Source: Clostridia bacterium (GTDB taxonomy: Bacteria; Bacillota; Clostridia; Clostridiales; Clostridiaceae). From it: a stretch of DNA of 12,587 bases. The notes under the pieces were generated by a model, which searched no databases, was not told the origin of the DNA, and saw only the letters and a list, made by a program, of their open reading frames with translations. Positions 1 to 7,523 of the stretch are shown one piece after another. Each line of letters opens with the position of its first letter. Within the stretch, counting starts at the first letter, position 1. Position numbers and translations under genes: made by a program. The stretch is from positions 1-12,587 of the forward strand of contig RZYZ01000041.1 of NCBI GenBank assembly GCA_009930125.1, given 5' to 3'.

Positions 1-1
1 G

Positions 2-1048
2 CTGAAACCCGTCATCAGTATTCTGAACGATCTTAACATGTCCTACAGAATATTTGATGAGGTGGAACCGGATCCTTCCCTGGAGACGATTCTAAGCGGT
101 CTATCGCACATACTGGTGACGAAGCCTGACCTCCTAATAGCCGTTGGTGGCGGATCTGTCATCGATGCGGCCAAAGCGATCATCTTCTTCTGCCTCAGGG
201 TGAAGGAAGAAGTCATTAAACCTGATAAGATTGTGAAGCCGTTTTTCGTGGCAGTTCCGACTACCAGTGGGACCGGGTCGGAAGTGACCTCCTATTCCGT
301 GATCACGGACAGGAAAAACAACCTGAAAATCCCACTGAAGGACAAGAGAATGCTGCCGGATGTGGCGGTGCTGGATCCGATTTTCACTTCTACACTGCCA
401 AAGAAGGTCATCGCCAATGCGGGGATCGATGTGATGACCCACGCAGTGGAAGCTTATGTATCCCGTGAACATCACGAGATGTCTGACTTCTATGCACTGG
501 AGGCGGCGAGCAAGGTTTCCGTGTATCTTCGAAAGATGTATGATGATATATCAGACGATGAGGCGCGGATGGAGATGCACATGGCATCCTGCTATGCAGG
601 CATCGCCTTCGAAAACAGTGGTCTGGGACTCAATCACGGCATGGCCCATGCTCTGGGAGCGAAATTCAAACTTCCACATGGATTGGCCAATGCCCTGCTG
701 ATGCCCCATATCATCCGATACAACAAAAGTGAGCCCATCTACGGCGTTGAAGCGGAAAAGCGGTATGCCAGGATGGCACAGTCCATGAGAACGTCAGAAG
801 GCATGGCAAAAGGGTGGGAAGACAGTCTCATCAATGAGCTGAAAAGCCTTATGAAGCATCTGGAACTGCCAGCGTCCATCAGGGACTGCGGCGTCGAGGA
901 AAAAGCATTCATGGAGGCGCTGCCGGACATGGTGAAGAAGGCCATGAATGATTTCACCACGGGAAGCAATCCAAGAAAAGCGACCCCGGAAGATATTGTG
1001 AAAATCTATATCAGTGCCTATTACGGAACAGAGGACATACCTTACTAA
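2..1048 (+). CDS. eutG: Iron-containing alcohol dehydrogenase, EutG/PduQ-like (5' partial)
   Basis: NAD(P)-dependent, Fe2+-containing group III alcohol dehydrogenase that would interconvert acetaldehyde and ethanol (or a similar short aldehyde) and recycle NADH in a Eut microcompartment pathway. The frame is open from base 2, before the first ATG at 38, and that stretch reads as normal protein (LKPVISILNDLN), so the gene starts outside the window; 348 residues are visible and about 30-45 N-terminal residues are probably missing. Seen: the nucleotide-binding GGGSVIDAAKA loop (visible residues about 49-59), PTTSGTGSEVT, and the iron ligands of the family, Asp143 and His147 in GIDVMTHAVEA and His212 and His226 in LNHGMAHALG...LPHG, with the family spacing. 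It lies 42 bases before eutJ on the same strand. The eutG choice rests on that neighbour; pduQ or a generic alcohol dehydrogenase is possible from sequence alone. Confidence 0.9.
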   Translation: MKPVISILNDLNMSYRIFDEVEPDPSLETILSGLSHILVTKPDLLIAVGGGSVIDAAKAIIFFCLRVKEEVIKPDKIVKPFFVAVPTTSGTGSEVTSYSVITDRKNNLKIPLKDKRMLPDVAVLDPIFTSTLPKKVIANAGIDVMTHAVEAYVSREHHEMSDFYALEAASKVSVYLRKMYDDISDDEARMEMHMASCYAGIAFENSGLGLNHGMAHALGAKFKLPHGLANALLMPHIIRYNKSEPIYGVEAEKRYARMAQSMRTSEGMAKGWEDSLINELKSLMKHLELPASIRDCGVEEKAFMEALPDMVKKAMNDFTTGSNPRKATPEDIVKIYISAYYGTEDIPY

Positions 1049-1090
1049 TGGAAAGAGAAGAATGCAGACAAGCCACGCAGGAGGAATAAC

Positions 1091-1921
1091 ATGAGCAAGA
1101 GACTGAGCGCAGCCAATGAACGGATCAGGGAACTGGAAAAGGTTCTGAAGGAAACGAATCTGCCGGAGAAAAATGAAAAAGTGAGACTGGGTGTGGATTT
1201 GGGAACAGCCTATATCGTTCTGGTTGCTCTTGGAGAAGACGATCGGCCACTGGCGCTGGAACTGGAATATGCGGAGGTTGTGCGAGACGGGCTTGTGGTG
1301 GATTTCATGGGTGCCAGGTCCATTGTATCCAGACTGAAGAAGAAACTGGAGGAGAGACTGGATCTGGAGCTTACGGAAGCATCCATTGCCGTACCACCCG
1401 GAACCCATCCTGGAGACCAGAAAACCCACAAATATGTGGTGGAAGGTGCCGGGCTTGAAGTGACGGAAATCCTCGATGAACCTACAGCGGCCAACGGCGT
1501 GCTGGGCATCACCGATGGAGCCATTGTGGATATCGGTGGTGGAACCACCGGAATCTCCATTCTTCAAAACGGAAAGGTGGTCTATGTGGCCGATGAAGCC
1601 ACGGGCGGTACTCATCTCAGCCTGGTTCTGGCAGGGCATTTCAGGATTCCCTTCGGAGACGCGGAGAACATGAAGAAAGACCCGAAGAAGCAGAATGAAA
1701 TCATGGGTCTTGTGAGACCAGTGGTGGAAAAGATGGCAAGCATCGTGAAGAGACATATCGAAGGATATGATGTTCATGATATCTACCTGGTGGGTGGAAC
1801 CTGCTGCCTCGTCGGCATTGAGAAAGTGTTCGAAGATGCTCTGGGAATTCCAGTGAGTAAGCCCAAAAATCCGTTTCTTGTGACCCCTCTGGGGATTGCA
1901 AAAGGGTCGGAAAAACCATAA
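1091..1921 (+). CDS. eutJ: Ethanolamine utilization protein EutJ (Hsp70/actin-fold)
   Basis: EutJ is a small Hsp70/actin-like ATPase-fold protein found in Eut microcompartment operons and thought to act as a chaperone or assembly factor; its exact job is not settled. The 276-residue protein shows the actin/Hsp70 phosphate-binding motifs in order: GVDLGTA (34-40), LDEPTAA (128-134), VDIGGGTTGI (146-155) and VGGTCCLVGIE (234-244). It also shares the stretches VVRDG, DEATGG and the closing TPLGIA that I recall from enterobacterial EutJ. There is no Hsp70 substrate-binding domain, as is normal for EutJ. The first about 22 residues form a charged, helix-prone extension (AANERIRELEKVLKE) of possible coiled-coil type. 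AGGAGG at 1079-1084 lies 6 bases before the ATG. It is the last gene of its cluster, followed by a hairpin terminator. Confidence 0.92.
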   Translation: MSKRLSAANERIRELEKVLKETNLPEKNEKVRLGVDLGTAYIVLVALGEDDRPLALELEYAEVVRDGLVVDFMGARSIVSRLKKKLEERLDLELTEASIAVPPGTHPGDQKTHKYVVEGAGLEVTEILDEPTAANGVLGITDGAIVDIGGGTTGISILQNGKVVYVADEATGGTHLSLVLAGHFRIPFGDAENMKKDPKKQNEIMGLVRPVVEKMASIVKRHIEGYDVHDIYLVGGTCCLVGIEKVFEDALGIPVSKPKNPFLVTPLGIAKGSEKP

Positions 1922-1947
1922 CCTTATAGGCTTATATTGAATTTGAG

Positions 1948-1975
1948 AGGGACTGATGAAGATCGGTCTCTTTTT
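1948..1975 (+). terminator. Rho-independent terminator after eutJ
   Basis: AGGGACTGA (1948-1956) pairs with TCGGTCTCT (1963-1971) over nine base pairs including G-T wobbles, with a six-base loop, followed directly by a T run to 1975. It starts 26 bases after the eutJ stop and separates the Eut genes from the transporter operon. Confidence 0.75.
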
Positions 1976-2058
1976 CGTGAAAACAATACCTGCCTCCTGA
2001 ACTCTTCATGTGTAGATTCAATCACTGATGAAAGTCTCTGAAAGACAATTCATTTCGT

Positions 2059-2093
2059 AAAGTGCTGAATATTCAACAAAAGTGCAGAATATT
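2059..2093 (+). promoter_or_regulatory. Tandem direct-repeat operator candidate
   Basis: AAAGTGCTGAATATT (2059-2073) and AAAGTGCAGAATATT (2079-2093) match at 14 of 15 positions with a period of 20 bases, about two helical turns. The downstream copy ends 3 bases before a possible -35 element. AraC-family activators typically bind such same-face direct repeats next to the -35, and an AraC-type response regulator is encoded in the operon that follows (10261-11025). Seen: the repeats and their position. Inferred: the protein that binds them. Confidence 0.6.
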
Positions 2094-2096
2094 ACA

Positions 2097-2136
2097 TTGT
2101 TAAAGGTTTACATGAAATATACAATGGATGTATAAA
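2097..2136 (+). promoter_or_regulatory. Candidate sigma-70 promoter(s) of the transporter operon
   Basis: Two overlapping readings fit. One is TTGTTA (2097-2102), 17-base spacer, TACAAT (2120-2125). The other is TTTACA (2107-2112), 18-base spacer, TATAAA (2131-2136). The first leaves a leader of about 23 bases before the ATG at 2155 and puts the -35 beside the direct repeats, so I prefer it. The -35 matches are imperfect (4 of 6 in the first), consistent with an activator-dependent promoter. Confidence 0.5.
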
Positions 2137-2154
2137 ACATAACAGGAGGCAAAT

Positions 2155-3177
2155 ATGAAAAAGAAAATCAGTCTTTTACTTGTTGCTATGCTGGCTGTCA
2201 CCGCTCTTGCAGGATGCGGAAATCAGGCGGACGGAGAAGAACAGGGAGATGGAAGCGTTGTGGTCTATTCACCACATAATGCGGAAGAAATCAATCCCAT
2301 CATCAATGAGTTTACTGAAAGAACGGGGATCAGAGTAGATGTTGTGGCTGCTGGTACCGGAGAACTCCTTGCCAGAGTGGAAGCTGAAAGCGAAAATCCA
2401 CTTGGAGACGTCATGTGGGGAGGCGGAGCAGAATCCCTGGATTCCTTCAAAGAGTATTTCGAAAGCTACACCATCGAAGAAGATGACAAGATTCCGGACA
2501 TGTTCAAGGATCCGGACAGAAAATGGTATGGATTCAGTGCCCTGCCCATGGTCATCATCTACAACAACAAACTGGTTTCTGAAGAAGAAGCACCAAAGTC
2601 ATGGGAAGACCTTACCGATCCTAAGTGGAAAGGAAAGATCGCCTTCGCGGATCCAGCAAAGTCAGGTTCCTCCTACACCATTCTGGCCACCATGCTGGAA
2701 GCGTTCAAGGATGATGGAGACGACGGCTGGAACACCATCAAGGCATTTGTCGACAATCTGGACAACAAGATTCTCGGAAGTTCCTCAGGAACCTATAAGG
2801 GTGTCTCCGATGGAGAGTATGCTGTAGGACTGACCCTGGAAAAAGCGGCTTCCAGATACATCATCGCAGGAAGCGACATGACCATCGTCTATCCTGAAGA
2901 AGGAACTTCTGCAGCACCAGACGGAATCGCCATGATCAAGGGTGCGAAGAATGAAGAGAACGCGAAGAAATTCATCGAGTTCACCTTCTCCAAGGAAGTA
3001 CAGGATCTGGCTGCGAAAGACTTCAGCTGGAGATCCACCAGAACCGATGCCAACAATCCAGAAGGCTTAGGACCCATCGATGACATCAACCTTCTTGAGT
3101 ATGATTTCAAATGGGCAGCGGAAAACAAAGAACCCGTTCTGGACAGATGGAAGAACATCGTCACAGGACAGGAATAA
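2155..3177 (+). CDS. ABC transporter solute-binding lipoprotein, Fbp/AfuA class
   Basis: Extracellular, membrane-anchored substrate-binding protein of an ABC importer. A lipoprotein signal peptide is clear: positive N-terminus (MKKK), hydrophobic core, lipobox LAGC with Cys21 as the lipidated residue, then a Gly/Glu/Asp-rich linker. The mature part opens with VVVYSPHNAEEINPIINEF and then VVAAGTGELLARV and GDVMWGGGAESL (84-95), typical of the class that holds FbpA/FutA iron binders, AfuA hexose-phosphate binders and some phosphonate binders. The adjacent Tyr-Tyr iron ligands of FbpA proteins are absent anywhere in the 340 residues, which argues against ferric iron. GTYKGVSDGEYAVGLTLE (212-229) is likely pocket-lining. 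AGGAGG at 2144-2149 sets the start. It is first in the operon, followed by a hairpin that may keep its mRNA abundant. The substrate is inferred from neighbours, not proven. Confidence 0.9.
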   Translation: MKKKISLLLVAMLAVTALAGCGNQADGEEQGDGSVVVYSPHNAEEINPIINEFTERTGIRVDVVAAGTGELLARVEAESENPLGDVMWGGGAESLDSFKEYFESYTIEEDDKIPDMFKDPDRKWYGFSALPMVIIYNNKLVSEEEAPKSWEDLTDPKWKGKIAFADPAKSGSSYTILATMLEAFKDDGDDGWNTIKAFVDNLDNKILGSSSGTYKGVSDGEYAVGLTLEKAASRYIIAGSDMTIVYPEEGTSAAPDGIAMIKGAKNEENAKKFIEFTFSKEVQDLAAKDFSWRSTRTDANNPEGLGPIDDINLLEYDFKWAAENKEPVLDRWKNIVTGQE

Positions 3178-3195
3178 AAGAAGAATAAACAGAAT

Positions 3196-3220
3196 AGGGC
3201 AAGAAAACTTGCCCTTTCTT
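3196..3220 (+). terminator. Intercistronic attenuator/terminator after the binding-protein gene
   Basis: AGGGCAAG (3196-3203) and CTTGCCCT (3208-3215) form a perfect 8-bp stem with an AAAA loop, followed by a T-rich tract. It lies between the binding-protein stop and the ATPase ribosome site. Partial termination or 3'-end protection here would give more binding protein than ATPase and permease, a common need in ABC import systems. Confidence 0.65.
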
Positions 3221-3227
3221 TTAATTT

Positions 3228-3240
3228 GGAGGTAAATGTG
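3228..3240 (+). promoter_or_regulatory. Ribosome binding site that sets a GTG start at 3238
   Basis: GGAGG at 3228-3232 lies 5 bases before GTG at 3238. An in-frame TTG at 3226 overlaps this site and so cannot be the start. The ATG at 3236 is out of frame and runs straight into TGA. Confidence 0.8.
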
Positions 3241-4311
3241 AGTAATTCAGTGACTTTTACAAATATAGAAAAATACTATGGAGATTTCCATGCAGTGAAG
3301 AATGCGAACTTCACGGTGAGTGAAGGGGAGTTCTTCACGCTCCTTGGCCCCTCAGGCTGCGGGAAGACGACGCTTCTCAGAATGATTGCAGGATTCAACT
3401 CCATTGAAGGAGGCACCATTTCCTTCGGAGAAAAAGTGATCAATTCCATCCCGGCACATAAAAGAAACATCGGTATGGTCTTTCAGAACTATGCGATCTT
3501 TCCCCATATGACCGTATTCAACAATGTGGCCTATGGACTGAAAGCAAGAAAGATCGATAAAAAGACAGCGGAAGAGCGTGTGCTGAAGGCGCTGCGACTG
3601 GTGAAGATGGAAGAGTATAAAGACAGAGAACCTTCCAAGCTTTCCGGTGGTCAGCAGCAGAGAATCGCCCTTGCCAGAGCCATCGTCATCGAACCTGATG
3701 TGCTCCTCATGGATGAGCCCCTGTCCAATCTGGATGCGAAGCTGAGACTGGAGATGCGAACCATCATCAAGAAGCTTCAGAGAGAACTGGGCATCACTAC
3801 CATCTATGTGACCCACGACCAGGAAGAAGCTCTGGCCATATCAGACCGTATTGCGGTGATGAAGGCTGGCGTGATCCAGCAGATCGATGTGCCGGAAAAA
3901 ATCTACAAACATCCAGCCAATGAATTCGTTGCGGGATTCATCGGCACCAGCAACTTCCTCCATGGCGTAGCCAGAAAAGAGGGAAGCTTAACCGTCATCT
4001 CCACTCCTCAGGGAGATCTTCCACTGGAGCGGGATCTGAGTTATGAAGGGGAAGTGGTCGTTTCTCTGAGACCGGAAGAGGGAGAACTCACAAGAGAAGA
4101 GAATGTGATGGGACTTAAGGGGAAAATCACACTGGCCACGTTCCTGGGGGATTTCATGAACTATGAAATTGAACTGGAAGAAGACAAGATGATTGAAATC
4201 AATGAATACACGAAGGACGGAAAGACGCTGAGAAACATAGGAGAAGAGGTTGTAGTCAAGGTGAGTCCAAGATTCATAAGGGTCTACAGCAAAGAAGGGA
4301 TGGTGATCTGA
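3238..4311 (+). CDS. ABC transporter ATP-binding protein (Fbp/Afu/Pot type)
   Basis: Cytoplasmic ATPase subunit that powers the importer with the permease at 4313. From the GTG start it has 357 residues. All nucleotide-binding motifs are intact: Walker A GPSGCGKT (37-44), Q-loop Gln83 in VFQNYAIFP, signature LSGGQQQR (135-142), Walker B VLLMDEP (155-161), D-loop SNLDAK and switch His193 in VTHDQEEA. The remaining C-terminal part (about 235-357) is a TOBE-like domain, as in the Fe3+/polyamine/sugar-phosphate class (FbpC, PotA, AfuC). The end of the gene and the permease ATG are separated by a single base, so the two are surely co-translated. Family is certain; substrate cannot be read from this subunit. 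Confidence 0.94.
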   Translation: MSNSVTFTNIEKYYGDFHAVKNANFTVSEGEFFTLLGPSGCGKTTLLRMIAGFNSIEGGTISFGEKVINSIPAHKRNIGMVFQNYAIFPHMTVFNNVAYGLKARKIDKKTAEERVLKALRLVKMEEYKDREPSKLSGGQQQRIALARAIVIEPDVLLMDEPLSNLDAKLRLEMRTIIKKLQRELGITTIYVTHDQEEALAISDRIAVMKAGVIQQIDVPEKIYKHPANEFVAGFIGTSNFLHGVARKEGSLTVISTPQGDLPLERDLSYEGEVVVSLRPEEGELTREENVMGLKGKITLATFLGDFMNYEIELEEDKMIEINEYTKDGKTLRNIGEEVVVKVSPRFIRVYSKEGMVI

Positions 4312-4312
4312 C

Positions 4313-5989
4313 ATGGCCACGAAACAGCAGAAGAAAAGGAAGTTTGATTTCAGGAACAGCCTGAACTTCTGGAATTACGTCTCCGTGGGCAGCTTTATCC
4401 TGCTCTTCATTTTCCTGATCTATCCCTTCTCCTCCCTGTTCCTGGAGAGCATGAAGACCAGTGAAGGGGCTTTCAGTCTGAAAACCTACTTCAACTTCTT
4501 CAGACTGCCATACTACTTCAACACCCTGAAGAACAGCTTCATCGTCTGCACCCTGGCGACGATTTTCTCTGTACTGGTGGGACTGCCCATGGCATACATC
4601 ACAAGCAGATTCCATGTGCCAGGGAAGAAATTCATCAACCTCATGGTCATTCTGTCCCTGTTGTCTCCACCATTCATCGGAGCCTATGCATGGATCATCC
4701 TGCTGGGAAGAAACGGTCTTGTGACCAATATCCTCGCTGCCATAGGCATCACGGCACCCACCATCTACGGACTGGGCGGAATCATTTTCATCTTCACCCT
4801 GAAATTCTTTCCGTATGTGTACCTCTACGCTTCAGGCGCTCTGTCGAGCATTGATGCATCGCTGGAAGAAGCAGGAGAGAATCTGGGCATGTCCTCCTTT
4901 AAAAGAATCATGACCATCACCTTTCCGCTGATCCTTCCCACCATCACCTCCGCAGCCCTTCTGGTGTTCATGACATCCCTTGCGGATTTCGGTACGCCGA
5001 TGCTCATCGGAGAAGGATTCAAGACCCTTCCTGTAGTGGTCTACGACGAGTTCATGTCGGAGCTGGGTGGCAACGCGGCCATGGCCAGCACGCTCAGCGT
5101 CATCATCGTGATGTTCTCTCTTTCCGTTCTTTTCATACAGAAGAAAGTGGTGGAAAAGAGAAGTTATATGATGAGTTCCCTGAGACCACCGGAAGTGAAG
5201 GAACTGCCAAAGGGAAAGAAGTTCCTGGCGACCCTGTTCTGCTACAGCGTAGTGCTACTTGCCATGGTCCAGCAGATCGTTGTCATCACCACCTCCTTTA
5301 TGAAGACCAGAGGACCGATTTTCCTCAAGGAATTCAGTCTGGAGAACTACAACCTTGTGCTGAACAGATTGTCCCTTAATATCCGAAATACCTTTGTGTT
5401 TGCTGTCATCGCCCTTACGGTGATGATCGTCCTGGGTATTCTCATCGCTTACATCATCGTCAGAAGACGATCGAAATTCAACAATATGCTGGATACGCTG
5501 ATCATGTTCCCCTATGTCATACCAGGTTCTGTCCTGGGTATCACATTGCTGGTGGCATTCAATAAGCAGCCTCTGGTTCTGAGCGGAACAGCGGCCATCA
5601 TCATCATCGCCTACATCATCAGAAAAATACCCTATACCGTACGTTCCAGTGCATCGATTCTGTATCAGATCGATCCGAGCATTGAAGAAGCTTCCATCAA
5701 TCTTGGCGTATCCCCCATGAAGACCTTCTTCAAGGTTACTGCCGTCATGATGGCCCCTGGCGTGTTTTCCGGTGCGATTCTCAGCTGGATTACCACCATC
5801 AATGAGCTGAGCTCCACGGTCATACTCTATACGGGAAGAACGTCCACCATATCTGTGGCCGTCTATACAGAAGTGGTCCGAGCAAGCTTCGGTACTGCAG
5901 CGGCGCTGGCCTCCATCCTGACCCTGACCACCATCATTTCCATCATCGTGTTCAATAGAGTATCCGGTGGCAGGACCATATCACTATAA
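4313..5989 (+). CDS. Fused two-domain ABC transporter permease (FbpB/AfuB type)
   Basis: Integral membrane channel of the importer. The 558 residues hold two binding-protein-dependent permease domains in one chain, as in FbpB, SfuB and AfuB, so no second permease gene is needed. Each half carries the EAA coupling loop that docks on the ATPase: EEAGENLGMSSFKRI (about 185-199) and EEASINLGVSPMKTF (about 458-472). A short positive N-terminus leads into the first membrane segment (about 24-42), and a charged cytoplasmic linker (about 277-302, KKVVEKRSYMM...KELPKGKK) joins the halves; about 12 membrane segments are likely in all. It is followed 34 bases later by the phosphohexomutase, on the same strand and without a terminator, so the enzyme appears tied to the transporter. 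Confidence 0.93.
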   Translation: MATKQQKKRKFDFRNSLNFWNYVSVGSFILLFIFLIYPFSSLFLESMKTSEGAFSLKTYFNFFRLPYYFNTLKNSFIVCTLATIFSVLVGLPMAYITSRFHVPGKKFINLMVILSLLSPPFIGAYAWIILLGRNGLVTNILAAIGITAPTIYGLGGIIFIFTLKFFPYVYLYASGALSSIDASLEEAGENLGMSSFKRIMTITFPLILPTITSAALLVFMTSLADFGTPMLIGEGFKTLPVVVYDEFMSELGGNAAMASTLSVIIVMFSLSVLFIQKKVVEKRSYMMSSLRPPEVKELPKGKKFLATLFCYSVVLLAMVQQIVVITTSFMKTRGPIFLKEFSLENYNLVLNRLSLNIRNTFVFAVIALTVMIVLGILIAYIIVRRRSKFNNMLDTLIMFPYVIPGSVLGITLLVAFNKQPLVLSGTAAIIIIAYIIRKIPYTVRSSASILYQIDPSIEEASINLGVSPMKTFFKVTAVMMAPGVFSGAILSWITTINELSSTVILYTGRTSTISVAVYTEVVRASFGTAAALASILTLTTIISIIVFNRVSGGRTISL

Positions 5990-6012
5990 CAGAAGCAGAG
6001 ACTAGTAAAGGC

Positions 6013-6026
6013 AGGTGAAACCTATG
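6013..6026 (+). promoter_or_regulatory. Ribosome binding site that sets the ATG start at 6024
   Basis: AGGTGA (6013-6018) matches the 16S anti-Shine-Dalgarno end and lies 5 bases before ATG 6024. An in-frame GTG at 6015 falls inside this site, so it is not used as start. Confidence 0.65.
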
Positions 6027-7442
6027 ATCAGATTCGGAACAGGTGGCTGGAGAGCCATCATCGGAGATGAATTCATCAGAACCAACATCGTCATCGTGGC
6101 GCAGGCTCTGGCACTGCTCATGAAGAGAGAGAAAGTGGCGGACCATGGCATCGTCATCGGATATGATAAGAGATTTCTATCCGACAAGGCAAGCAGATGG
6201 ATCGCCGAAGTATTTGCCGGCAACGGCATCGCAGTGAATTTCATCGAGAAAGTCAGTCCCACACCACTCATCATGTATACTGTGAAATCCTTCGCCTGCG
6301 ATTATGGGATGGCTGTGACAGCCAGCCATAATCCGGCAGACTACAACGGTATCAAGATCTTCACCAAAGGCGGCAAGGATGCGGACCTTTCTGTAACGGA
6401 AAAGCTGGAAGACCTGGCCAATGGACTGACTCAGGAAGACATTCGGACCATTCCTTTTGATGAAGGAGTCCGTCGGGGCATAATCAGGCGGGTGAGCCCG
6501 TTCAATGATTACGTGGATACCATCATCTCCATGATCAATGTGGAGAAAATCAGAAACAGCGAGCTGAAGGTGCTGGTGGATCCCATGTACGGGGTCAGCA
6601 AGGCAGCCCTTCAGACTGTACTCATAACGGTCCGCTGCGAGGTGGATGTGATAAACGATCGCCATGACACAAGCTTCGGTGGCAGAATGCCTTCTCCCAC
6701 CAAAGAGACTCTGGGTAAGCTCAGTGACATGGTGAGAGAAGGAAACTATGACGTTGGCATCGGTACAGATGGAGATGCCGACCGGCTGGGCATCATCGAT
6801 GAGGAAGGCACCTACGTCACCAGCAACGACATCATGAGTCTTCTCTACTACTACCTACTGGAATACAAGAACTGGAAGGGACCTGTAGTCAGAAACATCT
6901 CCACCACTCATCTGCTGGACAAGATCGCAGAGGATTACGGTCAGATCTCTTACGAAGTACCGGTGGGCTTCAAGCACATCAGCAGCAAAATGATCGAGTC
7001 CGGTGCCATCCTGGGTGGAGAAAGCAGCGGTGGACTGACCATCAAAGGACATATCAAGGGAAAAGACGGAATTTTTGCAGCTGCGCTTCTGGTGGAGATG
7101 ATCAGCGTCACAGGCAAAAGAATCCGGGAAATGCTGACACTGCTCCATGATAAATACGGAACCTTCTATATGCAGGAAGAGAATCTGGCACTGACTGCGG
7201 AAAAGGAGGCGGAGCTCAAGAAGAGGCTTTTTGATGCCAGGGAGCTGCCGGTTGAAATGGATCCCGTGGAGCGGGTCTCCTATGAGGATGGCCTGAAGAT
7301 CTACTATGAAAACGGTGGATGGCTGGTGGCAAGGTTCTCCGGAACAGAAAAGCTCCTGCGTGTGTTTGCAGAAATGCCCACCAGAAAAGAAGCCAGACGA
7401 GTGACAGATCACTTCCTGGACCATTTTGATATTTCCGAGTAG
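6024..7442 (+). CDS. Phosphoglucomutase/phosphomannomutase family protein
   Basis: Cytoplasmic alpha-D-phosphohexomutase that would interconvert hexose 1- and 6-phosphates (glucose or mannose) through a phosphoserine enzyme. The 472 residues contain the four family landmarks in order: the N-terminal FGTGGWR, the catalytic serine loop TASHNP with Ser101 (99-104), the Mg2+ loop DGDADR (249-254), the sugar-binding loop GGESSGG (331-337), and the phosphate-binding loop RFSGTEKLLR (437-446). No catalytic residue is missing. The GGESSGG loop suits the bacterial PGM/PMM class but does not decide glucose versus mannose; GlmM-type glucosamine use is less likely. It lies between the transporter and a sugar nucleotidyltransferase, which fits a role in processing an imported sugar phosphate and supplying a 1-phosphate to the next enzyme. 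Confidence 0.92.
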   Translation: MIRFGTGGWRAIIGDEFIRTNIVIVAQALALLMKREKVADHGIVIGYDKRFLSDKASRWIAEVFAGNGIAVNFIEKVSPTPLIMYTVKSFACDYGMAVTASHNPADYNGIKIFTKGGKDADLSVTEKLEDLANGLTQEDIRTIPFDEGVRRGIIRRVSPFNDYVDTIISMINVEKIRNSELKVLVDPMYGVSKAALQTVLITVRCEVDVINDRHDTSFGGRMPSPTKETLGKLSDMVREGNYDVGIGTDGDADRLGIIDEEGTYVTSNDIMSLLYYYLLEYKNWKGPVVRNISTTHLLDKIAEDYGQISYEVPVGFKHISSKMIESGAILGGESSGGLTIKGHIKGKDGIFAAALLVEMISVTGKRIREMLTLLHDKYGTFYMQEENLALTAEKEAELKKRLFDARELPVEMDPVERVSYEDGLKIYYENGGWLVARFSGTEKLLRVFAEMPTRKEARRVTDHFLDHFDISE

Positions 7443-7447
7443 GGATG

Positions 7448-7469
7448 AGGCATCGAGAAATCGGTGCCT
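7448..7469 (+). other. Intercistronic hairpin with GAAA tetraloop
   Basis: AGGCATCGA (7448-7456) pairs with TCGGTGCCT (7461-7469) over nine base pairs with one T-G wobble, closed by a GAAA (GNRA) tetraloop, between the mutase stop and the nucleotidyltransferase start. Only a few T residues follow, so it is a weak terminator at best; it may be a processing or mRNA-stability element. Confidence 0.6.
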
Positions 7470-7505
7470 TTCCTGCAGGATGTGAACCCAAGTGCATAAG
7501 CTATT

Positions 7506-7523
7506 AAAGGAGGAAAAATTTTG
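7506..7523 (+). promoter_or_regulatory. Ribosome binding site that sets a TTG start at 7521
   Basis: AAAGGAGG (7506-7513) lies 7 bases before TTG 7521. The next in-frame ATG codes for residue 24, inside the nucleotide-binding motif, and has no upstream ribosome site, so the rare TTG start is strongly favoured. Confidence 0.8.

Noticed and set aside
794..1777. Long minus-strand open frame of 327 codons opposite the dehydrogenase and eutJ
   Set aside because: It crosses two clearly real genes, has no ribosome site or recognisable motif, and its His/Phe-rich, low-complexity translation is typical of an antisense shadow.
2024..2047. Short repeat/dyad GAAAGTC...GAAAGAC upstream of the operon
   Set aside because: Only about 4 paired bases and two GAAAG copies; too short to separate from chance, unlike the longer repeats at 2059-2093.
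7490..7506. AAGTGCATAAGCTATT, loosely like the 2059-2093 repeat
   Set aside because: It matches only with gaps, occurs once and has no promoter beside it, so I treat it as chance similarity.
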